Below, piece after piece: positions 32,645-41,447 of a stretch of 64,000 nt of DNA. A program made the position numbers and the translations under genes. Position 1 is the stretch's first letter, and every line of letters starts with the position of its first letter. Below the pieces are notes generated by a model, which did no database searches, was not told where the DNA came from, and saw only the letters and a list, made by a program, of their open reading frames with translations. This DNA is from Advenella sp048381675 (GTDB lineage Bacteria; Pseudomonadota; Gammaproteobacteria; Burkholderiales; Burkholderiaceae_B), in the NCBI RefSeq assembly GCF_048381675.1, contig NZ_JBLWIS010000002.1, positions 248,001 through 312,000 on the forward strand, given 5' to 3'.

Positions 32645-33208
32645 ATGTCATTAATCAATACAGAAATCAAACCTTTCAGCGCAACCGCTTACCACAACGG
32701 CAAATTCGTCGATGTAAACCAAGACACCCTGAAAGGCAAATGGTCTGTTGTTGTATTTTATCCTGCTGACTTCACATTCGTTTGCCCAACAGAACTGGAA
32801 GACTTGGCTGATCACTATGCAGAATTCCAAAAAATGGGTGTAGAAGTATATGCAGTATCTACAGATACACACTTCTCACATAAAGCATGGCACGATACTT
32901 CCGATGCGATCTCTAAAGTTCAATACCCAATGATTGGTGACCCAACTCATGTATTGGCTAACAACTTCGAAGTGCTTATCGCTGAAGAAGGTATGGCTCT
33001 GCGTGGTACATTCGTGATCAATCCAGAAGGCCAAATTAAAGTTTGTGAAGTTCACGATAACGGTATTGGCCGTGACGCTTCTGAGTTGCTGCGTAAAGTT
33101 AAAGCAGCCCAGTACGTTGCTGCTCACCCAGGTGAAGTTTGCCCAGCCAAATGGGAAGAGGGTGCTGCTACATTGACTCCTTCACTGGACCTGGTTGGCA
33201 AAATCTAA
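32645..33208 (+). CDS. ahpC: alkyl hydroperoxide reductase peroxidase subunit
   Basis: AhpC is a typical 2-Cys peroxiredoxin that reduces hydrogen peroxide and organic hydroperoxides. The 187-residue protein has the peroxidatic Cys47 in FTFVCPTELED and the resolving Cys166 in HPGEVCPAKW, with the conserved GGLG-equivalent loop replaced by IGDPTHVLANNF in the 97-108 region. The gene uses a restricted, AT-ending codon set unlike its neighbours, a usual sign of very high expression. AAGGAAG before the ATG is a strong ribosome-binding site. ahpF, its reductase, follows after a hairpin. Confidence 0.97.
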   Translation: MSLINTEIKPFSATAYHNGKFVDVNQDTLKGKWSVVVFYPADFTFVCPTELEDLADHYAEFQKMGVEVYAVSTDTHFSHKAWHDTSDAISKVQYPMIGDPTHVLANNFEVLIAEEGMALRGTFVINPEGQIKVCEVHDNGIGRDASELLRKVKAAQYVAAHPGEVCPAKWEEGAATLTPSLDLVGKI

Positions 33209-33264
33209 TTAGCTGCCGATTAAGTCAGTAAATTATAGCAACGCTAATTTTTATTAGTGCTTGC

Positions 33265-33289
33265 AGGGTTCGGGCTTTGCCCGAACCCT
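33265..33289 (+). other. 11-bp hairpin between ahpC and ahpF
   Basis: AGGGTTCGGGC (33265-33275) and GCCCGAACCCT (33279-33289) pair perfectly around a 3-nt TTT loop. No T-run follows (ATCCCCC instead). It lies 56 nt after ahpC and 44 nt before ahpF, well placed to protect the ahpC message or partly block read-through, giving more peroxidase than reductase. Confidence 0.8.
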
Positions 33290-33333
33290 ATCCCCCAAAG
33301 CTATATAAATCAAGATCCGGAGAGCTCATCATC

Positions 33334-34920
33334 ATGTTAGATGCAAATATCAAGACACAATTAAAAACTTACCTTGCAATGGTTTCACAGCCTATCGAAA
33401 TTGTTGCTTCACTAGATGATGGCGCCAAATCGAAGGAACTGAAAGAGCTGTTGCAGGAAATCGCTTCAGTTTCAGACCGTGTTACTTTAAACGAGCAAGG
33501 TACTGATTCACGTAAGCCATCTTTTACCATTAACCGTCCCGGAACCGATATTAGCGTTAATTTTGCCGGTATTCCGATGGGCCACGAATTTACATCACTC
33601 GTACTTGCCCTGTTGCAAGTGGGTGGTCATCCGATCAAACTGGATGAAGCCGTTATCGAACAAATCCGCAATCTGGATGGCGATTACAAGTTTGAAACTT
33701 ATTTTTCATTGTCATGCCAAAACTGCCCGGATGTCGTCCAGGCACTAAATGTCATGTCAATTATCAATCCTCGTATCAAGCACGTGGCTATTGATGGCGC
33801 CTTGTTCCAGGAAGAAGTAGAGAGCCGTCAAATCATGTCTGTACCTACTGTTTACATGAATGGTGAGGTATTTGGCCAGGGTCGTGCTGGCGTGGAAGAA
33901 ATTTTGGCAAAACTGGATACTAATGCCGGTAGCCGCAAAGCAGAAGAGTTGAATGCCAAAGACGCCTTTGATGTCTTGGTGATTGGTGGTGGCCCTGCCG
34001 GTGCTGCTGCCGCGATTTATGCTGCCCGTAAAGGCATTCGTACAGGTGTTGCTGCCGAGCGTTTTGGTGGCCAGGTACTGGATACCATGTCTATCGAAAA
34101 CTTCATTTCTGTCAAAGAAACCGAAGGCCCCCGTTTTGCAGCCCAACTCGAAGAGCACGTTCGTGCCTACGAGGTTGATATCATGAATCTGCAACGTGCC
34201 GAAGAGTTGATTCCCGGTGATAAAGAGATTTCTGTCAGAATGGAAAACGGTGCCGTCCTGAAAAGCAAAACTGTTATTTTGGCAACCGGTGCCCGCTGGC
34301 GCAATATCAATGTTCCGGGTGAACAGGAATACCGTACCAAGGGTGTCGCATACTGTCCTCACTGTGATGGTCCATTGTTTAAAGGCAAACGTGTTGCTGT
34401 CATTGGTGGTGGTAACTCTGGTGTTGAAGCAGCAATTGACCTGGCAGGTGTGGTGGCACATGTAACCTTGATTGAGTTTGGCGATCAATTGCGCGCAGAT
34501 GAAGTATTGCAGCGTAAATTGCGTAGCCTGCCTAACGTTAACATCATTATGTCTGCCCAAACCACTGAAATCCATGGTGATGGCAGCAAAGTAAATGGCT
34601 TGTCTTACAAAGATCGTACCACTGATACCATCAATAAGATTGACCTGGAAGGTGTATTCATCCAGATTGGTCTGGTACCCAATACTGAGTGGCTGAAAGG
34701 TACAGTTGCCCTGAGCAAGCATGGTGAAATTGAAATTGATGCCAAAGGACAAACATCAATTCCTGGTGTATTTGCAGCCGGTGATGTAACAACCGTTCCT
34801 TACAAGCAGATTGTTATTGCGATTGGTGAAGGTGCAAAAGCTTCTTTGGGTGCTTTTGACCACATCATCCGCACTTCAGTTACCGAGGAAGTGACCACTG
34901 CTGAAGATGCTACTGCATAA
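33334..34920 (+). CDS. ahpF: alkyl hydroperoxide reductase flavoprotein subunit
   Basis: AhpF uses NAD(P)H and FAD to reduce AhpC. From the ATG at 33334 (GGAGAG upstream) it has 528 residues, near the 521 of E. coli. The N-terminal tandem thioredoxin-like domain holds the redox pair in SLSCQNCPDVVQAL; the FAD domain starts DVLVIGGGPAGAAAAIYAARK; the second redox pair is in VAYCPHCDGPLF; NAD(P)H binding is at VAVIGGGNSGVEAAIDLAG; and GVFAAGDVTTVPYKQI closes the FAD site. The earlier in-frame codons from 33277 lie in non-coding leader. Transcribed with ahpC. Confidence 0.96.
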   Translation: MLDANIKTQLKTYLAMVSQPIEIVASLDDGAKSKELKELLQEIASVSDRVTLNEQGTDSRKPSFTINRPGTDISVNFAGIPMGHEFTSLVLALLQVGGHPIKLDEAVIEQIRNLDGDYKFETYFSLSCQNCPDVVQALNVMSIINPRIKHVAIDGALFQEEVESRQIMSVPTVYMNGEVFGQGRAGVEEILAKLDTNAGSRKAEELNAKDAFDVLVIGGGPAGAAAAIYAARKGIRTGVAAERFGGQVLDTMSIENFISVKETEGPRFAAQLEEHVRAYEVDIMNLQRAEELIPGDKEISVRMENGAVLKSKTVILATGARWRNINVPGEQEYRTKGVAYCPHCDGPLFKGKRVAVIGGGNSGVEAAIDLAGVVAHVTLIEFGDQLRADEVLQRKLRSLPNVNIIMSAQTTEIHGDGSKVNGLSYKDRTTDTINKIDLEGVFIQIGLVPNTEWLKGTVALSKHGEIEIDAKGQTSIPGVFAAGDVTTVPYKQIVIAIGEGAKASLGAFDHIIRTSVTEEVTTAEDATA

Positions 34921-34946
34921 TAGCCGCTGATTCAGCGAGTGGTTTG

Positions 34947-34979
34947 AAATGGCACGTATTTGTTTACGTGCCATTTTTT
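34947..34979. terminator. terminator shared by ahpF and the convergent E1 gene
   Basis: AAATGGCACGTA (34947-34958) pairs with TACGTGCCATTT (34965-34976) around a 6-nt loop, with six T ending the right arm. The E1 stop codon on the reverse strand is only 3 nt away. A smaller CGCTGA/TCAGCG hairpin lies just after the ahpF stop. Confidence 0.85.
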
Positions 34980-34981
34980 CT

Positions 34982-37645
34982 TCATGTGGCTAGCTGTTTA
35001 AGTGCCATCTCCACAATTGATTTTGCATTGACACCAAAATGCGCTCTCAGTTCTGCGCGTGTATCACTGCGGCCAAATCCGTCTGTACCCAGGGTGACAT
35101 ATTTGCGTCCGGCAGGCATATAGGCACGAATTGATTCGGGTAACATCCTGACGTAATCGCTGGCTGCAATAATGGGCCCCTTGCTATGACTCAATTGTGA
35201 TTCGATAAAGGAAACCAGTGGCTTGCCAGATTGATCGGTATCATATTCATTACGCTGCCCGTCACGGGCCAGTTCAGTCCAGCTGGTAATACTGAAAACA
35301 TCACACGCAATACCTTTGGCAGAAAGTTCTTCGGCGGCTGCCAGTACTTCGGTCAAGATGGCACCTGAACCCAGCAGGGTAACCGACTTTTGTGCTTCAG
35401 GGGTATCAACGTTTTGTGCTGGGTAATGCCTGAAATGATAAGCACCCTTAATAATGTTTTCCCGCATTGTTTCGTTTAATGAGGGTTGCGGATAATTTTC
35501 ATTCATGACGGTAATGTAATAGAACACGTCTTTTTGCTCCGTCATCATTTCCTTGGTGCCTTGTTCAATAATAACTGCCAGTTCACCCGCAAAGGCCGGA
35601 TCATAGGATTTGCAGTTTGGAATGGTAGCAGACCATATATGGCTGGAGCCATCCTGGTGTTGCAAGCCTTCACCACCCAAAGTGGTTTTGCCAGAGGTGG
35701 CTCCAATCAGGAACCCTCGTGGGCGCTGGTCGGCCGCGGCCCAGATTAAGTCACCAATACGTTGGAAACCAAACATGGAATAATAAATATAAAAAGGCAG
35801 CATGGGGGTGCCATGGGCGCTGTAACTGGTTGCCGCGGCAACCCAGCTTGAAATGGCACCGGCCTCACTGATTCCTTCTTCAAGAATTTGACCATCAAGC
35901 GCTTCACGATAGCTCAGGATCGAGCCGATATCTTCCGGTTCATATTTTTGTCCAACGCAAGAGTAAATGCCTACTTGCTTGAAGAGGTTGGCCATGCCGA
36001 AGGTACGTGCTTCGTCAGCTACAATTGGAACGATGCGAGAACCAATTTCCTTGTCTTTCAATAGGTTACCCAGCATGCGCACAAAAGCCATGGTGGTGGA
36101 CATGTTTTTATCTTCAGCCTGCAGGGCAAAGCCTGCCCATTGTGCTACCTCTGAAACCGGAAAAACAGGTGCCTGAGTGTAGCGTTTGGGTAAATAACCA
36201 CCCAGTTTTTCGCGTTGTGCATTCAGGTAACGTATTTCTTCGCTGTTTTCATCTGGACGGTAAAACGCCAGATTGAGGGTTTGTTCATCGCTTAAAGGTA
36301 AATTGAAGCGATCCCTGAAAGCAATCAAATCGGCCTCCCCCAATTTTTTCTGTGAATGGGTAGTCATGCGTCCTTGGCCTGCATTGCCCATTCCATAACC
36401 TTTTTTGGTATGGGCCAGAATGACAGTCGGTTGTCCCTTGTGGTTTACGGCAGCCGCATAGGCGGCATAAATCTTGACAATGTCATGCCCTCCACGTCGC
36501 AACTGGTCTATTTGCTCATCAGTCATACCTTGGACCAGACGTTGGAGCGCTTCATTTTGTCCAAAGAAATGATCCCGGTTGAAAGCCCCATCGTTGGCGG
36601 CAAAGGTTTGCATTTGGCCATCAACCGTCTCGCCTAGCGCCTGTGTCAATGCGCCCGTAAGGTCCCTGGCGAACAGCGGGTCCCAGTCACTTCCCCATAA
36701 AACCTTGATGACATTCCAGCCAGCCCCCGTAAATAGTTTTTCAAGTTCTTGAATGACTTGGCCATTTCCCCGGACAGGACCATCAAGCCGTTGCAAATTG
36801 CAATTGACTACCCAGATCAGGTTATCCAGTTTTTCACGGGCTGCCAGTGTAAGGGCACTCATGGATTCTGGTTCATCCATTTCACCATCACCAAAAATGC
36901 CCCAGACTTTACGGTTTTCACAGTTTTGCAGTTTGCGATGCGTTAAATAGTGCATGAAACGGGCTTGGTAAATCGAACTGATGGGACCAATACCCATGGA
37001 GCCGGTTGGGAATTGCCAGAAATCAGGCATCAGGTAAGGGTGGGGGTAGCTGCATAAGCCTTGCGCCCCTTCGCGGGAGCCTCGCAATTCTTGCCGGAAA
37101 AAGCCCAAGTCTTTTTCTGTCAGGCGATTTTCCAGGAAGGCTCTGGCATAAACACCAGGTGCGCTGTGTGGCTGGAAAAAGACCAGATCGCCTTTGTGTC
37201 CATTTTCTGTATTTTCACGGGCCCTGAAAAAGTGATTGAATCCCACTTCAAATAAATCGGCGGCACTGGCGTAACTGGCAATGTGGCCACCCAATTCGCC
37301 ATATGCGCTATTGGCACGAACCACCATGGCCAAGGCATTCCAGCGTATCAATGCAGCAATCTTTTCTTCTATCTTGATATTGCCAGGATAGGCAGGCTGC
37401 TCTTCAACTGAAATTGTGTTTATATATGCGTAATGGTTGGATGGTGCTTGCTGCTTCCAGCTGATTTTCAGCTTTTGGGCCAAAACAGACAGTTCATCTA
37501 AAATAAATGCAGCCCGCTCATGCCCATGAGTGGCAACCAATGAATGAAGCGAATCTTTCCATTCTTCGGTTTCTTCAGGATCAATATCAGTATGCAAAAC
37601 ACGATTCATCATTGTCTCAATATTTTTGGGTAATGGGGCATTCAT
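34982..37645 (-). CDS. homodimeric 2-oxoacid dehydrogenase E1 (AceE/MdeB family)
   Basis: The 887-residue protein, the same length as E. coli AceE, is a thiamine-diphosphate E1 that decarboxylates a 2-oxoacid and passes the acyl group to lipoyl-E2. The TPP site GDGEMDEPESMSAL and NLQRLDGPVRGNG are clear, as are EGISEAGAISSW and GTDGFGRSDTRAEL. The ATG at 37645 has AGGAGGGA before it; a longer frame to 37672 does not. No E2 or E3 gene is adjacent, and a divergent Lrp-type regulator is. That arrangement resembles mdeB with mdeR in Pseudomonas putida, where the E1 acts on alpha-ketobutyrate, but the methionine gamma-lyase gene mdeA is absent here. It could equally be a relocated aceE. Confidence 0.9.
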   Translation of the reverse strand: MNAPLPKNIETMMNRVLHTDIDPEETEEWKDSLHSLVATHGHERAAFILDELSVLAQKLKISWKQQAPSNHYAYINTISVEEQPAYPGNIKIEEKIAALIRWNALAMVVRANSAYGELGGHIASYASAADLFEVGFNHFFRARENTENGHKGDLVFFQPHSAPGVYARAFLENRLTEKDLGFFRQELRGSREGAQGLCSYPHPYLMPDFWQFPTGSMGIGPISSIYQARFMHYLTHRKLQNCENRKVWGIFGDGEMDEPESMSALTLAAREKLDNLIWVVNCNLQRLDGPVRGNGQVIQELEKLFTGAGWNVIKVLWGSDWDPLFARDLTGALTQALGETVDGQMQTFAANDGAFNRDHFFGQNEALQRLVQGMTDEQIDQLRRGGHDIVKIYAAYAAAVNHKGQPTVILAHTKKGYGMGNAGQGRMTTHSQKKLGEADLIAFRDRFNLPLSDEQTLNLAFYRPDENSEEIRYLNAQREKLGGYLPKRYTQAPVFPVSEVAQWAGFALQAEDKNMSTTMAFVRMLGNLLKDKEIGSRIVPIVADEARTFGMANLFKQVGIYSCVGQKYEPEDIGSILSYREALDGQILEEGISEAGAISSWVAAATSYSAHGTPMLPFYIYYSMFGFQRIGDLIWAAADQRPRGFLIGATSGKTTLGGEGLQHQDGSSHIWSATIPNCKSYDPAFAGELAVIIEQGTKEMMTEQKDVFYYITVMNENYPQPSLNETMRENIIKGAYHFRHYPAQNVDTPEAQKSVTLLGSGAILTEVLAAAEELSAKGIACDVFSITSWTELARDGQRNEYDTDQSGKPLVSFIESQLSHSKGPIIAASDYVRMLPESIRAYMPAGRKYVTLGTDGFGRSDTRAELRAHFGVNAKSIVEMALKQLAT

Positions 37646-37679
37646 ACGATTCCCTCCTTTTTTGTAGGTCATTTATTTG

Positions 37680-37759
37680 GAATATCTGTCGTCATATTCT
37701 AAATAAAAAGCCCAAAAATGAGATGCTGAATTTCTTGAAAAATTAATGATATTCAGCAT
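37680..37759. promoter_or_regulatory. two palindromes between the E1 and Lrp-type genes
   Basis: GAATAT-N8-ATATTC spans 37680-37699, and ATGCTGAAT (37723-37731) with ATTCAGCAT (37751-37759) form a second dyad with a 19-nt centre. A short AATATT-GAA-AATATT lies at 37762-37776. They fill the 148-bp divergent promoter region and are good candidates for binding by the Lrp-type protein, which uses AT-rich palindromes. Confidence 0.6.
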
Positions 37760-37793
37760 AAAATATTGAAAATATTAATTTTTACGGAATTTT

Positions 37794-38276
37794 ATGAAAC
37801 TGGACCTGGTTGACCTGAGAATTCTGGATGAACTGCAAAAAGACAGTTCCTTAAGTAATGTAGCGTTGTCAAAGCGTGTGCATCTGTCGCCTTCTCCTTG
37901 CCTGTCGCGCGTCAAGGCGCTGGAAGAAAATGGGATTATTTCGCGCTATGTCGCCTTGGCCAATCCTTCTGCGCTGGGACTGGATTTGAATGTCTTTATC
38001 TCTATCAGTCTTAAGTCACAAGACAAGCAGGCACTGGCCGATTTTGAGCAACGGATATCCGAGCACGATGAAGTTATGGAGTGTTATTTAATGACCGGAG
38101 ACTCTGATTACCTGATCAGGGTGGCGGTTGCCAATATTGGGGCACTGGAAAGGTTTATCCTTGAACAGTTAACCCCGATACCGGGTATTGACAAGATTCG
38201 GTCCAGTTTTGCGCTAAAGCAGGTTCTATACAAAACAGCCTTGCCGCTCACCCGAATACAAAATAAAGCCGCTTGA
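37794..38276 (+). CDS. Lrp/AsnC-family regulator
   Basis: The 160-residue protein has an N-terminal helix-turn-helix (LVDLRILDELQKDSSLSNVALSKRVHLSPSPCLSRVKAL) and a C-terminal RAM-type ligand domain (VFISISLKSQ ... EVMECYLMTGDSDYLIRVAV). Lrp-type regulators sense amino acids. It is divergent from the lone E1 gene and most likely controls it; the sister arrangement mdeR/mdeB would make methionine or 2-oxobutyrate-related metabolites the signal, an inference. It ends 19 bp from tctA, with which it is convergent. Confidence 0.9.
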   Translation: MKLDLVDLRILDELQKDSSLSNVALSKRVHLSPSPCLSRVKALEENGIISRYVALANPSALGLDLNVFISISLKSQDKQALADFEQRISEHDEVMECYLMTGDSDYLIRVAVANIGALERFILEQLTPIPGIDKIRSSFALKQVLYKTALPLTRIQNKAA

Positions 38277-38295
38277 GTCGGGGAGCGGGTTATGC

Positions 38296-39783
38296 TTAGG
38301 CAACGGCGCGCAACCGTCTGATCAGGAATGGGACAAACAGGAATAGAAAGGAAATGGTCAGGAAAATGATCGACATCGGGCTTTCCACTAAAACGGCCGG
38401 ATTTCCCTGTCCAGCGGCCAATGCGGTGCGAAGCTGGTTTTCAGCCATGGGGCCAAGAATCAAGCCAATCAGCAAGGGTGGAATAGGGAAGTCATAGACC
38501 CGCATCACATATCCCATTAAACCAATCAAGGCCATGCATGCCAGGTCAAAAACAGAACCTGATACACCCCAGATACCTATCATGGCAAAAACCAGAATAC
38601 CGGCATATAACTGTGGTTTTGGAATCAGTAAAAGCTTAACCCAAATCCCGATAAGGGGCAGGTTAAGAACCAATAGCATGGCGTTGCCTATATATAAAGA
38701 GGCAATCAGGCCCCAGACAAGTTCTGGGTTGCTGGTAAAAAGAAATGGCCCGGGTTGCAAGCCGAAATTCTGAAAAGCGGCCAGCAATATGGCCGCCGTT
38801 GCTGAAGTGGGCAATCCCAGCGTTAACAAAGGAACCAGAATGCCCGCAGCCGCTGCGTTATTGGCTGCTTCGGGGCCCGCCACCCCTTCAATGGCGCCTT
38901 TGCCAAACTCTTCTTTGTGTTTGCTCAGGTTTTTTTCAAGCGTATAAGAAAGCATGGTCGGGATTTCAGAACCACCACCAGGCAGGGCACCCATTGGAAA
39001 ACCAATCGCAGTACCACGAATCCATGGCATGAAAGATCGCTTCCAGTCTGATTTGCTCATCAGGATTCCGCCTTTGACCGAAACAATTTCATCTTTCTGG
39101 TTTCTATAACGGCTGGCTACATAAATTATCTCACCCACTGCAAATAGTGAAACCAGTACAACGGTTAGCTCCATGCCATCAAGCAAATCTGCGAACCCGA
39201 AAGTCATGCGGGGTTGTCCGGTCATGGTATCAATACCCATGACGCCAAAGGCCAGACCAATAAACAAGGCAATAAAACCACGGACCCGCGAGCTTCCCAT
39301 AACCACGGCAACCGAGGTAAAGGCAAGGATGGTGAGGGCAAAATAATCAGCTGGTTTGAAATAAAACGCCAGTTCAGCAATATAAGGCGCAGCAAATGTG
39401 AGCGCCAAGGTTGCCAGGGTACCTGCTACGAAAGAGCCAATCGCTGCAGTTGCCAAGGCGGCCGCACCACGACCGGCACGGGCCATTTTATTGCCCTCAA
39501 GGGCAGTCATCATGGAACCCGCTTCGCCGGGGGTGTTGATTAAAATAGAGGTGGTGGAGCCGCCATACATGGCGCCATACAATACACCTGCAAACATGAT
39601 GAAGGCGGAAACGGGGCCTACTGAAACCGTAACGGGTAAAAGCAGGGCAATGGTCAGGGCTGGCCCGATACCAGGCAAAATACCAATGGCGGTACCTAGC
39701 GTAGAGCCAACCAGTGCCCAAAAAAGATTGGTAGGAGTAAGGGCAACCTCAAACCCTTGTAGCAGCAAACCCAGTGTTTCCAT
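38296..39783 (-). CDS. tripartite tricarboxylate transporter large permease TctA
   Basis: The 495-residue integral membrane protein is the main transport subunit of a TTT system. The family opening ALVGSTLGTAIGILPGIGPA, the glycine-rich YGAMYGGSTTSILINTPGEAGSM and the second-half LPTSATAAILLAAFQNFGLQPGP are present, with about 11-12 hydrophobic segments. It is the last gene of tctC-tctB-tctA, 38 nt after tctB. Substrates of such systems include citrate, aromatic and other carboxylates, and cannot be told from this sequence. Confidence 0.93.
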   Translation of the reverse strand: METLGLLLQGFEVALTPTNLFWALVGSTLGTAIGILPGIGPALTIALLLPVTVSVGPVSAFIMFAGVLYGAMYGGSTTSILINTPGEAGSMMTALEGNKMARAGRGAAALATAAIGSFVAGTLATLALTFAAPYIAELAFYFKPADYFALTILAFTSVAVVMGSSRVRGFIALFIGLAFGVMGIDTMTGQPRMTFGFADLLDGMELTVVLVSLFAVGEIIYVASRYRNQKDEIVSVKGGILMSKSDWKRSFMPWIRGTAIGFPMGALPGGGSEIPTMLSYTLEKNLSKHKEEFGKGAIEGVAGPEAANNAAAAGILVPLLTLGLPTSATAAILLAAFQNFGLQPGPFLFTSNPELVWGLIASLYIGNAMLLVLNLPLIGIWVKLLLIPKPQLYAGILVFAMIGIWGVSGSVFDLACMALIGLMGYVMRVYDFPIPPLLIGLILGPMAENQLRTALAAGQGNPAVLVESPMSIIFLTISFLFLFVPFLIRRLRAVA

Positions 39784-39821
39784 ATTTATTTTGAGTTATT
39801 TATATTTATCTAAAGCGACAA

Positions 39822-40346
39822 TCAAAATCCCAGCAAGGGAATAAATTCGCCCAATTGAAGCCCAAGCAAGCCAAACAAATACCAACTGGTAGAGCCAAGA
39901 ATGAACCCAATAATCAGGTTCATGACAATGTTTTTTGAACCGAAGGCCAACGTAATCAGGGTAAATGCCACCATTGCTGTAATTGGAAGACCCAGGGAAT
40001 TAATAATAAGCACCGGCACAAAAGCCGCTGCCAGGGCGATGAAAAATGCCCGTTTATCCATGGGGGTATCACCCGCGGCATTCTCGGTATCCTGGGGTTG
40101 GAATTTTTCACCACGAGCAATTTGGATGAGCAATAACAAGCCCAATATAACCAGTCCGATGCCTGTTGCAGTAACAAACAGGCCGGGACCAATGGCAGAA
40201 TACCTGGCGGTATTGGCCAATTCATTGGCTGAATACAGGCATATCGCACCCATCAGCACAACTACAACACCCAGCCACCAGGGTTTGGTGGCTGGCTTGG
40301 ATTCCGTGTTGGTATAGGTAGTCACTTTATTGGGCAAGGCCAGCAT
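39822..40346 (-). CDS. tripartite tricarboxylate transporter small permease TctB
   Basis: The 174-residue protein has four membrane helices and a polar loop of about 30 residues rich in acidic residues between helices 2 and 3, typical of TctB. The ATG at 40346 lies within the last 20 bp of tctC, so the two overlap; a GTG at 40325 just past the tctC stop is an alternative, and neither has a strong ribosome-binding site. The first helix starts after about 22 residues (PWWLGVVVVLMGAICLYSAN). Confidence 0.85.
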   Translation of the reverse strand: MLALPNKVTTYTNTESKPATKPWWLGVVVVLMGAICLYSANELANTARYSAIGPGLFVTATGIGLVILGLLLLIQIARGEKFQPQDTENAAGDTPMDKRAFFIALAAAFVPVLIINSLGLPITAMVAFTLITLAFGSKNIVMNLIIGFILGSTSWYLFGLLGLQLGEFIPLLGF

Positions 40347-41280
40347 CCTTCAGGATAGTATTAATACGCTCGCTTTCCTTTTCCATGAAAGTGCCAAATT
40401 CAGGTCCGGCCAGGAAGAATTGGTCCCAACCCTGGGTTTCAAGGACTTGTTTCCACTCTTTGCTGTTATTAAGTTGGGTGAAGCGATCTACCCAGAGCTT
40501 GTAATTGTCTTCGGGCATTTCAGGTGCGCCCAGAATGCCACGCCAGTTAGCAATTTCAACATCAAAACCGGCTTCTTTAAAGGTAGGGGCATCCAGTCCT
40601 TCCATGCGTTGTGCCGAAGTAATGCCCAGGATTTTTACCCGATTGGATTTGGCAAATTGCTGGAATTCTGAAATGCCGGAAATACCCGCCTTGAGGGTAC
40701 CATTGACAATACCGGTTACGGTATCGGCGCCACCCGCCTGGGGAATGTAGTTCAGGTCTTTAACCGGTACGTTACCAGCCTGGGCCAACAAAGCCAGGGC
40801 GATGTGGTCAACCCCACCGGCAGAACCGCCACCAACCGGTGTGCCTCCTGGGTTTTCTTTTAAGGCTTTTACAAAATCACCCAGATTTTGATAGGGTGAG
40901 TCAGGGCGTACGGCAATAACCAGGTATTCGGCGGTTAAGCGGGCCACGGGTTTGAATTTGCTTAAATCTATAGGAGATTTATTTAGCGTGATGGCTCCAA
41001 CGGTAATGGCGCCAAAAACAGCCAAGGCATTTGGTTTACCAGTTTGTGTATTCTGGAACTCTGCCAGGCCAATTGTGCCACCTGCACCGCCTTTATTGGT
41101 GAAATTGACCGGACCAGTGTAAATGCCTGCCTTGTTCATGGCATTGAATGCCTGGCGACCGGTTCCATCCCATCCGCCACCGGGGTTGGCTGGCAACATT
41201 ACACTTACCTGTGCATAGGCGGCGCTACTGAACATGATTGCAGCGGCAAATAGGGAACGCAAAAAATTGTTTCGTTTCAT
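40327..41280 (-). CDS. tripartite tricarboxylate transporter receptor TctC (Bug family)
   Basis: This is the periplasmic binding protein of the TTT system. It has 317 residues with a signal peptide (RSLFAAAIMFSSAAYAQ, cleavage after YA) and the Bug-family segments MLPANPGGGWDGTGRQAF, TNKGGAGGTIGLAEF and GGGSAGGVDHIALALLAQ. Bug receptors bind carboxylates with two water-bridged carboxylate contacts; the ligand is unknown. It is the first gene of the tct operon and is divergent from the ecotin gene across 167 bp. Its end overlaps tctB by 20 bp. Confidence 0.92.
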   Translation of the reverse strand: MKRNNFLRSLFAAAIMFSSAAYAQVSVMLPANPGGGWDGTGRQAFNAMNKAGIYTGPVNFTNKGGAGGTIGLAEFQNTQTGKPNALAVFGAITVGAITLNKSPIDLSKFKPVARLTAEYLVIAVRPDSPYQNLGDFVKALKENPGGTPVGGGSAGGVDHIALALLAQAGNVPVKDLNYIPQAGGADTVTGIVNGTLKAGISGISEFQQFAKSNRVKILGITSAQRMEGLDAPTFKEAGFDVEIANWRGILGAPEMPEDNYKLWVDRFTQLNNSKEWKQVLETQGWDQFFLAGPEFGTFMEKESERINTILKDAGLAQ

Positions 41281-41447
41281 GTCTACTCCAGTAATTGTGA
41301 ATTATTGTTTGTTACGCTTTTCGGGCTAGAATAGGTTGAAGCGGTTTTTTTGTCAATAAGGGTAAGGCAGCTTGCCCTGATGATTGTATTTTTAAGACAT
41401 CCATTTATTTTGTGATTGAATTATTTACTAACAAGCGAATCTATAGT

